A stretch of DNA of 64,000 nucleotides from Kitasatospora terrestris (GTDB lineage: Bacteria; Actinomycetota; Actinomycetes; Streptomycetales; Streptomycetaceae). How positions within the stretch are numbered: the first letter of the stretch is position 1; each line of letters starts with the position of its first letter. The position numbers and the translations under genes are program-made. Below the pieces are notes generated by a model that made no database searches, was not told where the DNA came from, and was given only the letters and a program-made list of their open reading frames with translations. The stretch covers positions 1,984,001 through 2,048,000 of the forward strand of contig NZ_BAABIS010000001.1 in NCBI RefSeq assembly GCF_039542905.1. Direction: 5' to 3'. Positions 7,991 to 16,165 of the stretch are shown in pieces.

Positions 7991-9315
7991 CAGTGGCAGC
8001 TGTACTTCGGGCTGCTGTCCTTGACCTGGCCGTCGGTGCCGACGTAGCTCCAGCCGTAGCCGGTGTCGGTGAAGTCCAGCTTCAGGACGCCGTAGTCACC
8101 GCTGATCCGCTTCTGGCTGTTGGGCTGGACCGTCTCGATCGGGTAGGGCTCGGCGCCGCCCATGCCGCCGACGATCTCGACGATGCCGTCGGCGGTGGCC
8201 TTCCCGTCCGGGTCCTGCGGGGCGAACCGCTCGTAGTGGTGGTCGTGGCCGTTCAGCACCAGGTCGGCCTTGGCGCCGTAGAGGATCTTCCACACCGGCC
8301 GGGAGACCGGGTCGTTGCCGTGGCCGCCGGAGGAGTAGAGCGGGTGGTGCCAGTACGCGGCGACGCACTTCTTGGCGTTGGCCGCCAGGTCGGCCTTCAG
8401 CCAGTCGATCTGGGCGCTCTGGTCGAAGGCGTTGGAGTCCAGCGCGACGAAGTGCCAGTTGCCCTCGTCGAAGCTGTACCAGCTCTTGCCCTGCGGGTAG
8501 GCGATGCTGCCGAAGTACGACTTGTACCCGGAGAGCGAGCCGGCCGGGTCGTAGGTCTCGTGGTTGCCCGGCACCGGGTGGGTCTTCGCCTTGAACGCGC
8601 CCCAGCTCTTGTCGTAGTAGTTCTTGAAGTCCGACAACCGGGCGTCGTCGTACTGGTTGTCACCCATCGTCAGGTAGAACTTCGGGTCGATCTGCTGCGC
8701 CAGCGCGGCGGTCTTCGGGTGCGCGCAGCCGCTGTCGGAGGCGGTGCACTGGGCGGCGATGTCACCGGCCGCGACCACGGTGAACGCGCCGCTCGGCGGC
8801 GGGCCGCCGTCCGGCACGCCGTAGACCTCCATCTCGAACAGCGAGTAGCCGTACGAGGTCCCGCGGGCGGTGCCGTACATCCGCACGTAGCGGCCCTTGC
8901 CGGACAGGCCCGTCCAGTCGTCGGTGCCGCCGTTGCCGGCCTTCTCCTCGGCGACGGTCGTCCAGGTCGTCCCGTCCGCCGACACCTCCAGCCGGTACGC
9001 CTTGCCGTACGCGGCCTCCCAACTCAGCTTCACCCGCGAGACGGTGGCGTTGGCGCCGAGGTCCACCCGCAGCCACTGCGGGTCCTTCCCCTCGGCGCTG
9101 GCCCAGCGGGTGGTGGTGCTCCCGTCGAACGCCTTGCCCGCCACGTACGACGACCCCTCGGTGGACGAGGCCGTCGCCGCCTTCCCCTTCGAGAGCAGCG
9201 GGTCGACCGCCGCTCCCGCCCGCTCGGACCACCCGAGCAGCAGACCCCCGACCAGCGCGAGCACGGCGGCGTACACGCCGATCCGGGCACGCCTGGCCAC
9301 GACTCCCTGATGCAT
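7990..9315 (-). CDS. secreted metallophosphoesterase with F5/8 type C domain
   Basis: 441 aa. ATG at 9315 has GGGAG about 10 nt upstream. Residues 1-37 form a signal peptide (RARIGVYAAVLALVGGLLLGWSERAGA). A discoidin-like F5/8C carbohydrate-binding domain follows (about 45-160: ASSTEGSSYVAGKAFDGSTTTRWASAEG, WLRVDLGANATVSRV, RYVRMYGTARG). A calcineurin-like phosphoesterase domain then carries the metal motifs GDIA, GDNQYDD, GNHE, YWHHPLYSSGGHGND and NGHDHHYERF. It would hydrolyse phosphoesters outside the cell while bound to glycans. First gene of the operon with the MFS and propeller genes. Confidence 0.85.
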   Translation of the reverse strand: MHQGVVARRARIGVYAAVLALVGGLLLGWSERAGAAVDPLLSKGKAATASSTEGSSYVAGKAFDGSTTTRWASAEGKDPQWLRVDLGANATVSRVKLSWEAAYGKAYRLEVSADGTTWTTVAEEKAGNGGTDDWTGLSGKGRYVRMYGTARGTSYGYSLFEMEVYGVPDGGPPPSGAFTVVAAGDIAAQCTASDSGCAHPKTAALAQQIDPKFYLTMGDNQYDDARLSDFKNYYDKSWGAFKAKTHPVPGNHETYDPAGSLSGYKSYFGSIAYPQGKSWYSFDEGNWHFVALDSNAFDQSAQIDWLKADLAANAKKCVAAYWHHPLYSSGGHGNDPVSRPVWKILYGAKADLVLNGHDHHYERFAPQDPDGKATADGIVEIVGGMGGAEPYPIETVQPNSQKRISGDYGVLKLDFTDTGYGWSYVGTDGQVKDSSPKYSCH

Positions 9316-9478
9316 TCCTGAACTCCCTGACCTAGGACGGCGAGAGCTGGGCACCGGCCTGCACGCACGCCGGAGGAGCGATGACCGCACCATCGCGGCG
9401 GCCGGGTCAGAGCTCTCGACTGAGCGCGTCACGCCCCGTCCGGTGCGGGCGCCGCGCCAAGCCGCCACACGGGAGGGT

Positions 9479-9500
9479 AATAGAAAGTAAAGTTTCCTAC
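9479..9500. promoter_or_regulatory. AT-rich operator-like site
   Basis: The only AT-rich island between the phosphoesterase and the cold-shock gene: TAGAAAGTAAAGTTTCCTA, with GAAA and TTTC arms in inverted orientation. It lies about 165 bp upstream of the phosphoesterase start. Its form resembles GGAAA/TTTCC operators found before secreted carbohydrate enzymes in Streptomyces, but no regulator is identified. Confidence 0.35.
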
Positions 9501-9563
9501 CAGTGCTTGAACATGGTCAACTCCCGCACGGTCGGCGCCTCCTGGGTCAGGAGCAGATCCGGG

Positions 9564-9776
9564 CTACGGTTCGACCTGGACCTTGTCGGCCTGCGCGCCC
9601 TTGGGGCCCTGGACCACTTCGAAGGACACCCGCTGCCCCTCGACCAGGGACTTGAAGCCGGCCCCCTCGATCGACCGGAAGTGCACGAAGAGGTCGGCGC
9701 CGGACTCGGGGGTGATGAAGCCGTAGCCCTTCTCGTCGTTGAACCACTTCACGGTGCCGTACTGGCGCTCGGCCAT
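9564..9776 (-). CDS. cold shock protein (CspA family)
   Basis: 70 aa. ATG at 9776 is chosen because GAGGAGA lies just upstream and the conserved fold starts there: [24 protein letters not shown] contains RNP1 (KGYGFI) and DLFVHF contains RNP2. The single OB-fold protein binds single-stranded nucleic acid and acts as an RNA chaperone and antiterminator in the cytosol. Length is normal for the family. A TATACG box (minus strand) in the upstream gap is a candidate -10. Monocistronic. Confidence 0.92.
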   Translation of the reverse strand: MAERQYGTVKWFNDEKGYGFITPESGADLFVHFRSIEGAGFKSLVEGQRVSFEVVQGPKGAQADKVQVEP

Positions 9777-9934
9777 GCCGTCTCCTCTGTGTTCGGGTCG
9801 TTCCACCGCGGATCACCTCACGTATAGCACGCACACCGGCACGGATCGTGAGGGCGCACGGTGCGTCGAGTGGCGGGCGGGAGGGCGCGGCGAAAGGCTG
9901 GGCCCGCAGGAACTCCCCAGAGCTAGGAGTGGGC

Positions 9935-10717
9935 ATGCCCGAAGTCACCACCCCCTACGCGACCGGCACCCCGTGCTGGGTCGACCTGATGGCGAAGGAC
10001 CAGCGGGCCGCGCTGGACTTCTACGCCGACCTCTTCGGCTGGCAGGGACAGCCCGGGCCGGCCGAGTTCGGCGGGTACGCGGTCTGCGAGCTGAACGGCA
10101 GGGCGGTCGCCGGCATCGGGCCGGCGATGGCCCCCGAGGGGATGCCGGAGCCGCCGACCGTCTGGACCGGCTACCTGGCCAGCACCGACGCCCAGGCCAC
10201 CCAGGACGCCATCGTGGCGGCGGGCGGCGCCCTGCTCGCACCGGTGATGGACGTCGGCGACCTCGGCCGGATGCTGATCGCCGCCGACCCGCAGGGCGCG
10301 GTGTTCGGCGTCTGGCAGCCCGGCGAGTTCTCCGGCGCCCGGGTGGTCAACGAGTCCGGCGCGCTGACCTGGAACGAGCTGCACACCAACGACGTGCCGG
10401 GTGCCACGTCGTTCTACGGCGAGGCGTTCGGCATCGAGATCGAGCCGGTGGAGGGCGCCGACGCGTACTGGGAGCTGCGGGTGGGCGGCCGGGCCGTCGG
10501 CGGCGTGACGCTGCTCGCCAAGGACCCGACCGGCACCCCGCCGCACTGGCTGACCTACTTCGCGGTCGACGACGTGGACTCCACCGTGGACGCGCTGGTC
10601 AAGCGCGAGGGCCTGGTGCTGGCCCCGCCGTTCGACATGGCGGCGGGGCGGATGGCGGTGGTCGCCGACGCGCAGGGCGCGCCGTTCGCGATGATCACGC
10701 CGGCGCCCGCGGCGTAG
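9935..10717 (+). CDS. VOC-family (glyoxalase/bleomycin-resistance fold) protein
   Basis: 260 aa. ATG at 9935 follows AGGAGTGGGC. Two tandem VOC modules: residues about 8-120 (PCWVDLMAKDQRAALDFYADLFGWQ, ending DPQGAVFGVWQPG) and about 128-257 (TWNELHTNDVPGATSFYGEAFGIE, ending DAQGAPFAMITPAPA). This two-module form is common in actinobacteria (CFP-30B-like proteins), but reactions are mostly unknown. The typical metal ligands are not complete, so it may bind rather than turn over a ligand. Cytosolic, single gene, convergent with the reductase at 10793. Confidence 0.85.
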   Translation: MPEVTTPYATGTPCWVDLMAKDQRAALDFYADLFGWQGQPGPAEFGGYAVCELNGRAVAGIGPAMAPEGMPEPPTVWTGYLASTDAQATQDAIVAAGGALLAPVMDVGDLGRMLIAADPQGAVFGVWQPGEFSGARVVNESGALTWNELHTNDVPGATSFYGEAFGIEIEPVEGADAYWELRVGGRAVGGVTLLAKDPTGTPPHWLTYFAVDDVDSTVDALVKREGLVLAPPFDMAAGRMAVVADAQGAPFAMITPAPAA

Positions 10718-10727
10718 GACGGCACCG

Positions 10728-10741
10728 GGGCCGGCCGGCCC
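10728..10741. terminator. GC palindrome between convergent genes
   Basis: GGGCCGGCCGGCCC is a perfect 14-nt palindrome in the 75-nt gap between the convergent VOC and reductase genes. It could form a hairpin in both transcripts. Confidence 0.3.
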
Positions 10742-10792
10742 TCCCGAGCGGACGGACCGCGCGGTGGGGCCGGCCGCCTGCGCGCCGCGGTG

Positions 10793-11365
10793 TCAGCGGA
10801 CCACGTCGAAGACCTGCTTCTGCAGGCCGTTCGGGTAGACCTCGTGCTCGACCAGCTTGAGGTGCTGGGTGTCCTTGTCGGTGGTGCTGAACAGGCGCTT
10901 GCCGGCGCCCAGCAGCAGCGGGAAGACCAGCAGGTGGTAGCGGTCGATCAGGCCCGCGTCCGAGAGGTCGCGGGTGAGGGCGGCGCTGCCGTGGATGATG
11001 ATCGGGCCGCCGTCGGTCTCCTTCAGCGCGGCCACCTCGTCGAGGGTGCGCAGGACGGTGGTCTCGCCCCAGTTGTCCACCAGGTCGGCGTCGGTCAGCG
11101 TCGTGGAGACCACGTACTTGGGCAGGATCCTGTACCGCGCGAAGTCCGCCATGTCCGGCCAGACGGCGCTGAACGCCTGGTAGCTGACCCGGCCGAGCAT
11201 CATGGCGCCGGCCTCCTCCTGCTCCCGCACCTTGATCTCGTACGCCTCGGGGAGGAACTCCACGTCCTTGAAGGTCCAGCCGGAGTTGCGGTAGCCGGGC
11301 TCTCCGCCGGGGGCCTCGACGACACCGTCGAGCGAGACGAAAGCAGTGCTGATCAGGGTGCGCAT
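10793..11365 (-). CDS. dihydrofolate reductase-family protein (RibD C-terminal fold)
   Basis: 190 aa. The fold is that of RibD_C / DHFR-like NADPH reductases: MRTLISTAFVSLDGVVEAPGGE at the N-terminus, GAMMLGRVSYQAFSAVWP in the middle, and GGPIIIHGSAALTRDLSDAGLIDRYHLLVFPLLLGAGKRLF near the C-terminus (cofactor and product-release part). Stand-alone copies are abundant in actinobacteria and have no assigned substrate. They are not the folate enzyme. Cytosolic, monocistronic. Confidence 0.88.
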   Translation of the reverse strand: MRTLISTAFVSLDGVVEAPGGEPGYRNSGWTFKDVEFLPEAYEIKVREQEEAGAMMLGRVSYQAFSAVWPDMADFARYRILPKYVVSTTLTDADLVDNWGETTVLRTLDEVAALKETDGGPIIIHGSAALTRDLSDAGLIDRYHLLVFPLLLGAGKRLFSTTDKDTQHLKLVEHEVYPNGLQKQVFDVVR

Positions 11366-11444
11366 CGGTGAGTCCTCGATGTCGGTGACGCGTGGCAGTA
11401 CCGGATGTGACAGTACGACAGGGGAGTGACAACGGGACGGAGTC

Positions 11445-12074
11445 TCAGCGCACGCCGCGCGGACGGAACTGGACGCTGATCCGCGGGCCGACCGACCGGG
11501 TGCTCTTCGGGACGGCGTGCTCCCAGGTCCGCTGGCAGGATCCGCCCATCACGATCAGGTCCCCGTGGCCGAGCACCCGCCGCACCGTCGGCCCGCCGCC
11601 GAACCGGGGCCGCAGCAGCAACGGGCGCGCCTCCCCCACCGAGAGGATCGCCACCATGGTGTCCTCGCGGTCGCCGCGGCCGATCCGGTCGCCGTGCCAG
11701 GCCACGCTGTCACGGCCGTCGCGGTAGTAGCAGAGCCCCGCGGTCGCGAAGGGCTCGCCGAGCTCCTCCGCGTAGTACCCGCTGAGCGCCGCGCGCGCCC
11801 GTTCGAGCACCGGATCCGGCAGCTCGGCGCCCTCCCGGTAGTGGGCGAGCAGCCGCGGGACCTCCACCACCCGGTCGTACATCTCCCGCCGCTCCGCCCG
11901 CCACGGCACCTCGGCCGCCAGGCGTTCGAACAGCGCGTCCGCGCCGCCCAGCCAGCCCGGCAGCACGTCGATCCACGCCCCGTCGCCGAGCACGGTGCGC
12001 CGCACCCCGCGCAGCGGCCCGAGGCCGGTCTCGCCGACCGCGTCGAACAGCGACCCCTGCAGATGGAACTCCAT
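11445..12074 (-). CDS. alkB: AlkB-like Fe(II)/2-oxoglutarate dioxygenase
   Basis: 209 aa. It repairs alkylated bases in DNA or RNA by oxidative demethylation. The double-stranded beta-helix core carries the metal motif VAWHGDRIG (H-x-D), the distal His in TWEHAVPK and the 2-oxoglutarate Arg in ISVQFRPRG. The substrate-lid part AGLCYYRDGRDS and the nucleotide-handling RPLLLRPRFGG also fit. Length is normal for AlkB. ATG at 12074. Monocistronic. Confidence 0.85.
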   Translation of the reverse strand: MEFHLQGSLFDAVGETGLGPLRGVRRTVLGDGAWIDVLPGWLGGADALFERLAAEVPWRAERREMYDRVVEVPRLLAHYREGAELPDPVLERARAALSGYYAEELGEPFATAGLCYYRDGRDSVAWHGDRIGRGDREDTMVAILSVGEARPLLLRPRFGGGPTVRRVLGHGDLIVMGGSCQRTWEHAVPKSTRSVGPRISVQFRPRGVR

Positions 12075-12131
12075 GGGTCCAGCCTAGGCGATGCATCGAA
12101 CCTTTATTCGATACCGACCCGCGCCGCAGGG

Positions 12132-12455
12132 TCAGCAGAAGGCCAGCCAGCCGAAGGCGGCGAGATAGGCGCTTCGGGCCGCGACGGCGACGCGCCGGCC
12201 CCGCAGGCGCTGGACGGCGAGGACGACCAGGAAGAGGGCACCGAACGGCGCGAGCACCAGGGCCGCGGTCGCGGGACCGGCGAAGACTCCGACCAGCACG
12301 CTCGCGAGCAGGACCAGCCCGAGGCCGAGGTGCGCGTCCTGCACGTCCACCCAGGGCATCGCCAGGCCGGCGCGCAGCCTGCGCAGATCGGCGTCGTACC
12401 GCTCGCGGGCAGCCTCCGGGTCGGCGACCCGCCCCTCCGGCCACTGCTTCTCCAT
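12132..12455 (-). CDS. small membrane protein, hypothetical
   Basis: 107 aa. A charged N-terminal helix (DPEAARERYDADLRRLRAGL) is followed by two hydrophobic segments (HLGLGLVLLASVLVGVFAG and AALVLAPFGALFLVVLAVQRL) and a third weaker one at the C-terminus (AYLAAFGWLAFC). A GGGGGCGACC stretch lies just before the ATG. No family recognised. It sits between alkB and a TetR remnant. Confidence 0.6.
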   Translation of the reverse strand: MEKQWPEGRVADPEAARERYDADLRRLRAGLAMPWVDVQDAHLGLGLVLLASVLVGVFAGPATAALVLAPFGALFLVVLAVQRLRGRRVAVAARSAYLAAFGWLAFC

Positions 12456-12501
12456 GGTCGCCCCCCGTGTCGATGCGAACGTTCATCCATGATCAGCTTA
12501 G

Positions 12502-12753
12502 GGCGGGGGCACCGTCCTGACCTGCGCCGTCAGCGGTGTTCAGGGAGTTCAGCGCCGGCTCGGCCGCGGGGCGGAGGCCGCGGCGCTCGCCGCCGCGTTC
12601 CCGCACATCGCGGAGGTGGTCGCCGCCCGGCCGCACGACCGGGGTTCGGTGGTGGGGCCGGGCTGCGACGACCAGTTCGAGTTCGAGTTCGCGCTGGACC
12701 TGCTGCTGGACGGGGTGGAGCGGCTGCACCGCGCGGGGTGGAGCTCCGCCTGA
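12502..12753 (+). pseudogene. TetR-family regulator, C-terminal fragment
   Basis: Open frame from after the TAG at 12499-12501 to a TGA at 12751-12753, with no start codon of its own. Residues FPHIAEVVAARPHDRGS, DDQFEFEFALDLLLDGVERL match the end of TetR_C ligand-binding domains. The DNA-binding half and most of the ligand domain are missing, so it is a remnant. It abuts the end of the tyrosyl-tRNA synthetase gene. Confidence 0.6.
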
Positions 12754-12763
12754 CCGGCCGGGG

Positions 12764-14185
12764 TCAGCCGACCAGCTCGACCAGCCGGCGGCCGCACTTC
12801 AGGAACACCCGCAGCCCCTCGGTCGGAGCGAACCCGGGCCGGGCGCCGAGGAGTTCGGCCAGCGGCAGGTCGGCGTCGGCCTCCGCGAGGACGGCCGTCC
12901 GCTGCCCGCCGCCGGCGGACTCGGCGACCAGCCGCAGACCGCCGCCGGCCGCCACCCGGCGGACCTGGTTGCGGCTGCCGGCCGCACCGGTCACACCGGC
13001 CAGCAGCTCCGCGGGGCCGGTCGCGGCCTGTTCCGAGACCGCGGCGGCCGGGAGGCCGGCCAGGTCGGAGAACCGCCGGGTCGAGAAGCGGGCCCGGAAG
13101 GCCGCCCGGGCCCCGGCGGCGGCCTGCCGTCCGTGGACGGTGCCGGTCACGTCGGAGGCCAGCAGGGTCTTCACGCCCATCGGGTGGATCCGCCGCCGCT
13201 CGGCCAGCTCCAGCAGCAACTCCACCTCGGGGTCCAGCAGTTCGGTGAGCGCGCGGAGGTAGTCCGGCAGCAGGCGGTCGGCCGCGGACATCAGCCGGCC
13301 GAAGACGTCCTGCGGGCCGGAGGAGAGTCCGACGTAGTTGCCCTTGCTCTTGCTCATCTTCGCGCCGGTGCCGTCGGTGCCCTCGATCAGACCGGTGGCG
13401 ATCACCACCTCGGGCTCCCGGCCCGCGTTCTCCATCACCCGGCGGCACATCTGGAGGTTCAGCAGCTGGTCCAGGCCGCCGAGTTCGACGTCGGCGTCGA
13501 TCTCGACCGAGTCGAGCGCCATCACCACCGAGTACACCAGCTCCGCCATGGTCAGCCCGCTGCCGGCCGCCAGCCGGGTGCGGAAGTCCTCGCGCTGCAG
13601 GGACGCCGCGAGCGGCAGCCGCGCCAGCACGCCGATGAACTCCGGCAGCCCGACCCGCGCCAGCCACTCGCTGTTGAACCGGAAGTCGGCGCGGTCGAAG
13701 TCGAAGAACGGGGTGACCTGCTCCCGGTAGGCGGCCAGGTTGCGCCGGACGTCCTCGTCCGTCAGCGGGGGCCGGTCGGCGCTGCGGCCGGAGGGGTCGC
13801 CGATCCTCGCCGTGATGTCGCCGACGATGAACACCACCCGGTGGCCCATCCGTTGGAACCGGCCGGCGAGGATCATCGGCACCGCGTGGCCCAGGTGGAC
13901 GTCGGCGGCGGTCGGGTCGATGCCGAACTTCACGATCAGCCGCCGCCCGTCCGCGCGGGCGGACTCCAGCAGCTCGGTCAGCCGGTCGGCGCCCGGCAGC
14001 AGGCGGGCCGCTCGGTCCTGGATCAGCGCGGCCTGCCGGGCGGGGCCGAGCGCGGACAGGTCCATCGTCCGGCGCTCGGCGAGGATCCGCAGCACCTCCT
14101 CCAGCGCGGGGCCCTCGCGCAGGTCGGGGGCGGTCTCCAGGATCGCGGTCAGTTCGCGCGAGGACGCGTCGAGGATGTCGGTCAT
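12764..14185 (-). CDS. tyrS: tyrosyl-tRNA synthetase, TyrZ type
   Basis: 473 aa. Class I aminoacyl-tRNA synthetase joining Tyr to tRNA-Tyr. KFGIDPTAADVHLGH holds the HIGH-like motif and TGAKMSKSKGNYV the KMSKS motif. TMAELVYSVVMALDS and ELGGLDQLLNLQMCR line the Tyr pocket. The C-terminus (SRNQVRRVAAGGGLRL onward) is a divergent S4-like tail. A canonical KMSKS rather than KFGKT-type loop is the TyrZ class, usually an extra copy in actinomycetes, which carry a TyrS-type housekeeping enzyme. The start may be ATG 14185 or 14197; neither has a strong Shine-Dalgarno. A structured leader of ~190 nt precedes it. Confidence 0.85.
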   Translation of the reverse strand: MTDILDASSRELTAILETAPDLREGPALEEVLRILAERRTMDLSALGPARQAALIQDRAARLLPGADRLTELLESARADGRRLIVKFGIDPTAADVHLGHAVPMILAGRFQRMGHRVVFIVGDITARIGDPSGRSADRPPLTDEDVRRNLAAYREQVTPFFDFDRADFRFNSEWLARVGLPEFIGVLARLPLAASLQREDFRTRLAAGSGLTMAELVYSVVMALDSVEIDADVELGGLDQLLNLQMCRRVMENAGREPEVVIATGLIEGTDGTGAKMSKSKGNYVGLSSGPQDVFGRLMSAADRLLPDYLRALTELLDPEVELLLELAERRRIHPMGVKTLLASDVTGTVHGRQAAAGARAAFRARFSTRRFSDLAGLPAAAVSEQAATGPAELLAGVTGAAGSRNQVRRVAAGGGLRLVAESAGGGQRTAVLAEADADLPLAELLGARPGFAPTEGLRVFLKCGRRLVELVG

Positions 14186-14288
14186 GGTCGGTCCCATCGG
14201 GGTCGCAAGGAGAGGGTGGCTGACCGCCGCCGCACGCGGGCCCGACCGGGAGAACGGGAACGGGAATCACCGGGAGGAAGGCAGGACG

Positions 14289-14360
14289 GAGGCAGTCCCA
14301 TCCGGGGGGAACTCACCGCGCGGATGGTCGGGCACGCCTCGGGGGCGCGCGGACTGCCTC
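14289..14360 (-). promoter_or_regulatory. leader hairpin of the tyrosyl-tRNA synthetase gene
   Basis: Perfect 10-bp inverted repeat, arms 14289-14298 and 14351-14360 (GAGGCAGTCC / GGACTGCCTC), with 52 nt between, inside the untranslated leader. It suggests leader-RNA control. The conserved T-box antiterminator sequence was not found, so the mechanism is open. Confidence 0.45.
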
Positions 14361-14380
14361 TAATATCGCTGCACGTCCGC

Positions 14381-14411
14381 ATCATAGGCAGCCGTGGAGG
14401 CCGTGCCGCAA
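14381..14411 (-). promoter_or_regulatory. promoter of the tyrosyl-tRNA synthetase gene
   Basis: Minus-strand -10 TATGAT (14386-14381), five of six matches to consensus, with TTGCGG (14411-14406) 19 nt upstream. Transcription would start near 14374, about 190 nt before the ATG. Confidence 0.45.
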
Positions 14412-14482
14412 ACGAATTCGGACCGGTCGGGCGGGCCGGAAAACCAGGTGGACCGGCGGCGCGGGCACGGCGGACTCGCCGC

Positions 14483-15094
14483 ATGACCCGATCCTCGGCA
14501 CCCGACCCGAAGTCCGATCTGCACCGCTACCTGCGCGACGCCCGCCGGGCGGTCCTGTGGAAACTCGACGGCCTGTCCGAGTACGACCTCCGGCGGCCGA
14601 TGACCCCGACCGGCACCAACCTGCTCGGCCTGGTCAAGCACCTGACCGGCGCGGAGGCGCTGTACTTCGGCGCCACCTTCGGGCGGCCGTTCGACGCGCC
14701 GCCGCTCTGGATCACCGGCGACGCAGAACCGGACGCGGACTTCTGGGCCACCCCGGAGGAGAGCCGCGAGCTGATCGTCGACGGCTACCGGACGGCCTGG
14801 GCGCACGCCGACGCGGTGATCGACGCCCTGGCGCTCGACGCGGTCGGCCGCGTCCCGTTCGAGCCTTACTCCGAACTCACCTTGCAGCAGGCGCTGTTGC
14901 ACATGGTCGCCGAGACCGGGCGGCACGCCGGGCACGCCGACGTGGTGCGGGAGCTGATCGACGGCGCGGCCGGGCTGCGCGAACGCGACAGCAACCTCCC
15001 GCCGGGCGACCGGGAGCGCTGGGCCACCCACCGCGCCCGGGTCGAACGGGCCGCCCGGACGGCGGCCGACCGCGCCCCGACCGCCGCGGGGTGA
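14483..15094 (+). CDS. DinB-family protein (DUF664)
   Basis: 203 aa four-helix-bundle protein. NLLGLVKHLTGAEALYFG gives the first metal His, and TLQQALLHMVAETGRHAGHADVVRELID gives the other His ligands (HMVAETGRHAGH). DUF664 members are putative thiol- or metal-dependent transferases of actinomycetes. Length is normal. ATG at 14483 has a weak GGCGGA upstream. Divergent from the tyrS gene with a shared 297-nt gap. Its stop lies next to the broken gene at 15095. Confidence 0.8.
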   Translation: MTRSSAPDPKSDLHRYLRDARRAVLWKLDGLSEYDLRRPMTPTGTNLLGLVKHLTGAEALYFGATFGRPFDAPPLWITGDAEPDADFWATPEESRELIVDGYRTAWAHADAVIDALALDAVGRVPFEPYSELTLQQALLHMVAETGRHAGHADVVRELIDGAAGLRERDSNLPPGDRERWATHRARVERAARTAADRAPTAAG

Positions 15095-15303
15095 CCACGC
15101 GTCAGCCCCGGCGGCCGAACCACCGCCGCCGCGGCGAACCGGGCCAGCCCGTCCTGCAGCCGCTCGATCCGGTCGAGCGGGGCGGGCAGGTCCGGGACCA
15201 GGTCGAAGGAGTGGACGGAGAGGACCACGCCCCGCCCGTCGGTCCACACCCCGGGCTCGAGCTGGGTGAAGCCGGTGAGGTCCATGCCGACGATCGGGTC
15301 CAT
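15095..15303 (-). pseudogene. N-terminal fragment of an actinobacterial hypothetical protein
   Basis: ATG at 15303 opens MDPIVGMDLTGFTQLEPGVWTDGRGVVLSVHSFDLVPDLPAPLDRIERLQDGLARFAAAA. This is the start of a widespread ~220-aa Streptomyces hypothetical family as I remember it. After about 65 residues the frame runs into the antisense of the DinB gene, and the similarity ends. The 3' two-thirds is therefore missing. Divergent from the PP2C gene at 15356. Confidence 0.5.
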
Positions 15304-15355
15304 GGCGCCATCATGGCGGACCGGCCGGTGGCGCGTTCTGCCAGGATGGGTGCCG

Positions 15356-16165
15356 ATGAGGACAGGGACTCCGAACTGCGCGGTGTGTGGAGGGACGGTC
15401 GCCCCCGACGGCCGGTGCTGGAACTGCGGGGCGGCCCAACCCGCCTTCCGGGCGCGGCTGGAGGCGGCGGACGGGCGCGGCTCCGCCGCGGTCGCCGACC
15501 GGGGGCTGCGGAAGGCGACCAACGCGGACGCCTTCGCGCTGACCGCCGTCGGCCCGTGGTCGGTCGGGGTGGTCTGCGACGGGGTGTCGATGGCGCCGCG
15601 CGCCGACCGGGCGGCCCAGGTCGCGGCCGAGACCGGGGCGGCGGCGCTGGCCGCCCTGCTGCGGGAGGGCGCGCTCCCGGAGACCGCGCTCGCCGAGTCC
15701 GCCGCCCGGGCGGCCCGCGCGGTCGCCGCGCTGGCCCCCGGCGGCACCGCCGACAACGCACCCGCCTGCACCTATCTCGCGGGCATCACCGGGCCGGCCG
15801 GCCTCTGGTGCGCGGGCGTCGGCGACAGCCGCGCGTACTGGCTGCCCGAGCACGGCCCCGGCAGGGTGCTCACCGAGGAAGACACCGGCGAACTCGACGC
15901 GCTGACCGCCTGGTTGGGTGCCGGTGCCGAGCCGCCCGAGGCGGCGGTGGCGAGCTTGCGCCCGTCGGTCCCGGGCCGGCTGCTGCTGTGCACCGACGGC
16001 CTGTGGCGCCACCTCCCGCACCCGGACGACCTGCGCGCCGCCCTCCCCCGCAACCGTGCCGCCGATCAACTCGCTTCCGCCCGCGGCCTGGTGGGCCGTG
16101 CGCTGGCCGCGGGCGGCGAGGACAACATCACCGCCCTGCTGCTGACCGTCCCCGCGGACCGCTGA
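15356..16165 (+). CDS. PP2C-type protein phosphatase with N-terminal zinc ribbon
   Basis: 269 aa. Residues 8-25 ([18 protein letters not shown]) form a four-Cys zinc ribbon. The rest is a PPM/PP2C Ser/Thr phosphatase: [23 protein letters not shown] (metal Asp), [23 protein letters not shown] and [11 protein letters not shown] all carry the family's metal-binding Asp residues. Such ribbon-PP2C proteins normally pair with FHA/VWA proteins and a Ser/Thr kinase, none of which is adjacent. ATG at 15356 follows AGGATGGG. Its 3' end overlaps the convergent SMI1-like gene by 38 bp. Confidence 0.85.
   Translation: MRTGTPNCAVCGGTVAPDGRCWNCGAAQPAFRARLEAADGRGSAAVADRGLRKATNADAFALTAVGPWSVGVVCDGVSMAPRADRAAQVAAETGAAALAALLREGALPETALAESAARAARAVAALAPGGTADNAPACTYLAGITGPAGLWCAGVGDSRAYWLPEHGPGRVLTEEDTGELDALTAWLGAGAEPPEAAVASLRPSVPGRLLLCTDGLWRHLPHPDDLRAALPRNRAADQLASARGLVGRALAAGGEDNITALLLTVPADR

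Noticed and set aside
9381..9827. Plus-strand ORF over the cold shock gene
   Set aside because: Antisense shadow of the CspA-type gene; no start signal or family match.
14198..14374. T-box riboswitch in the tyrS leader
   Set aside because: The conserved antiterminator sequence and a Tyr specifier loop could not be found; only an unassigned hairpin is claimed.
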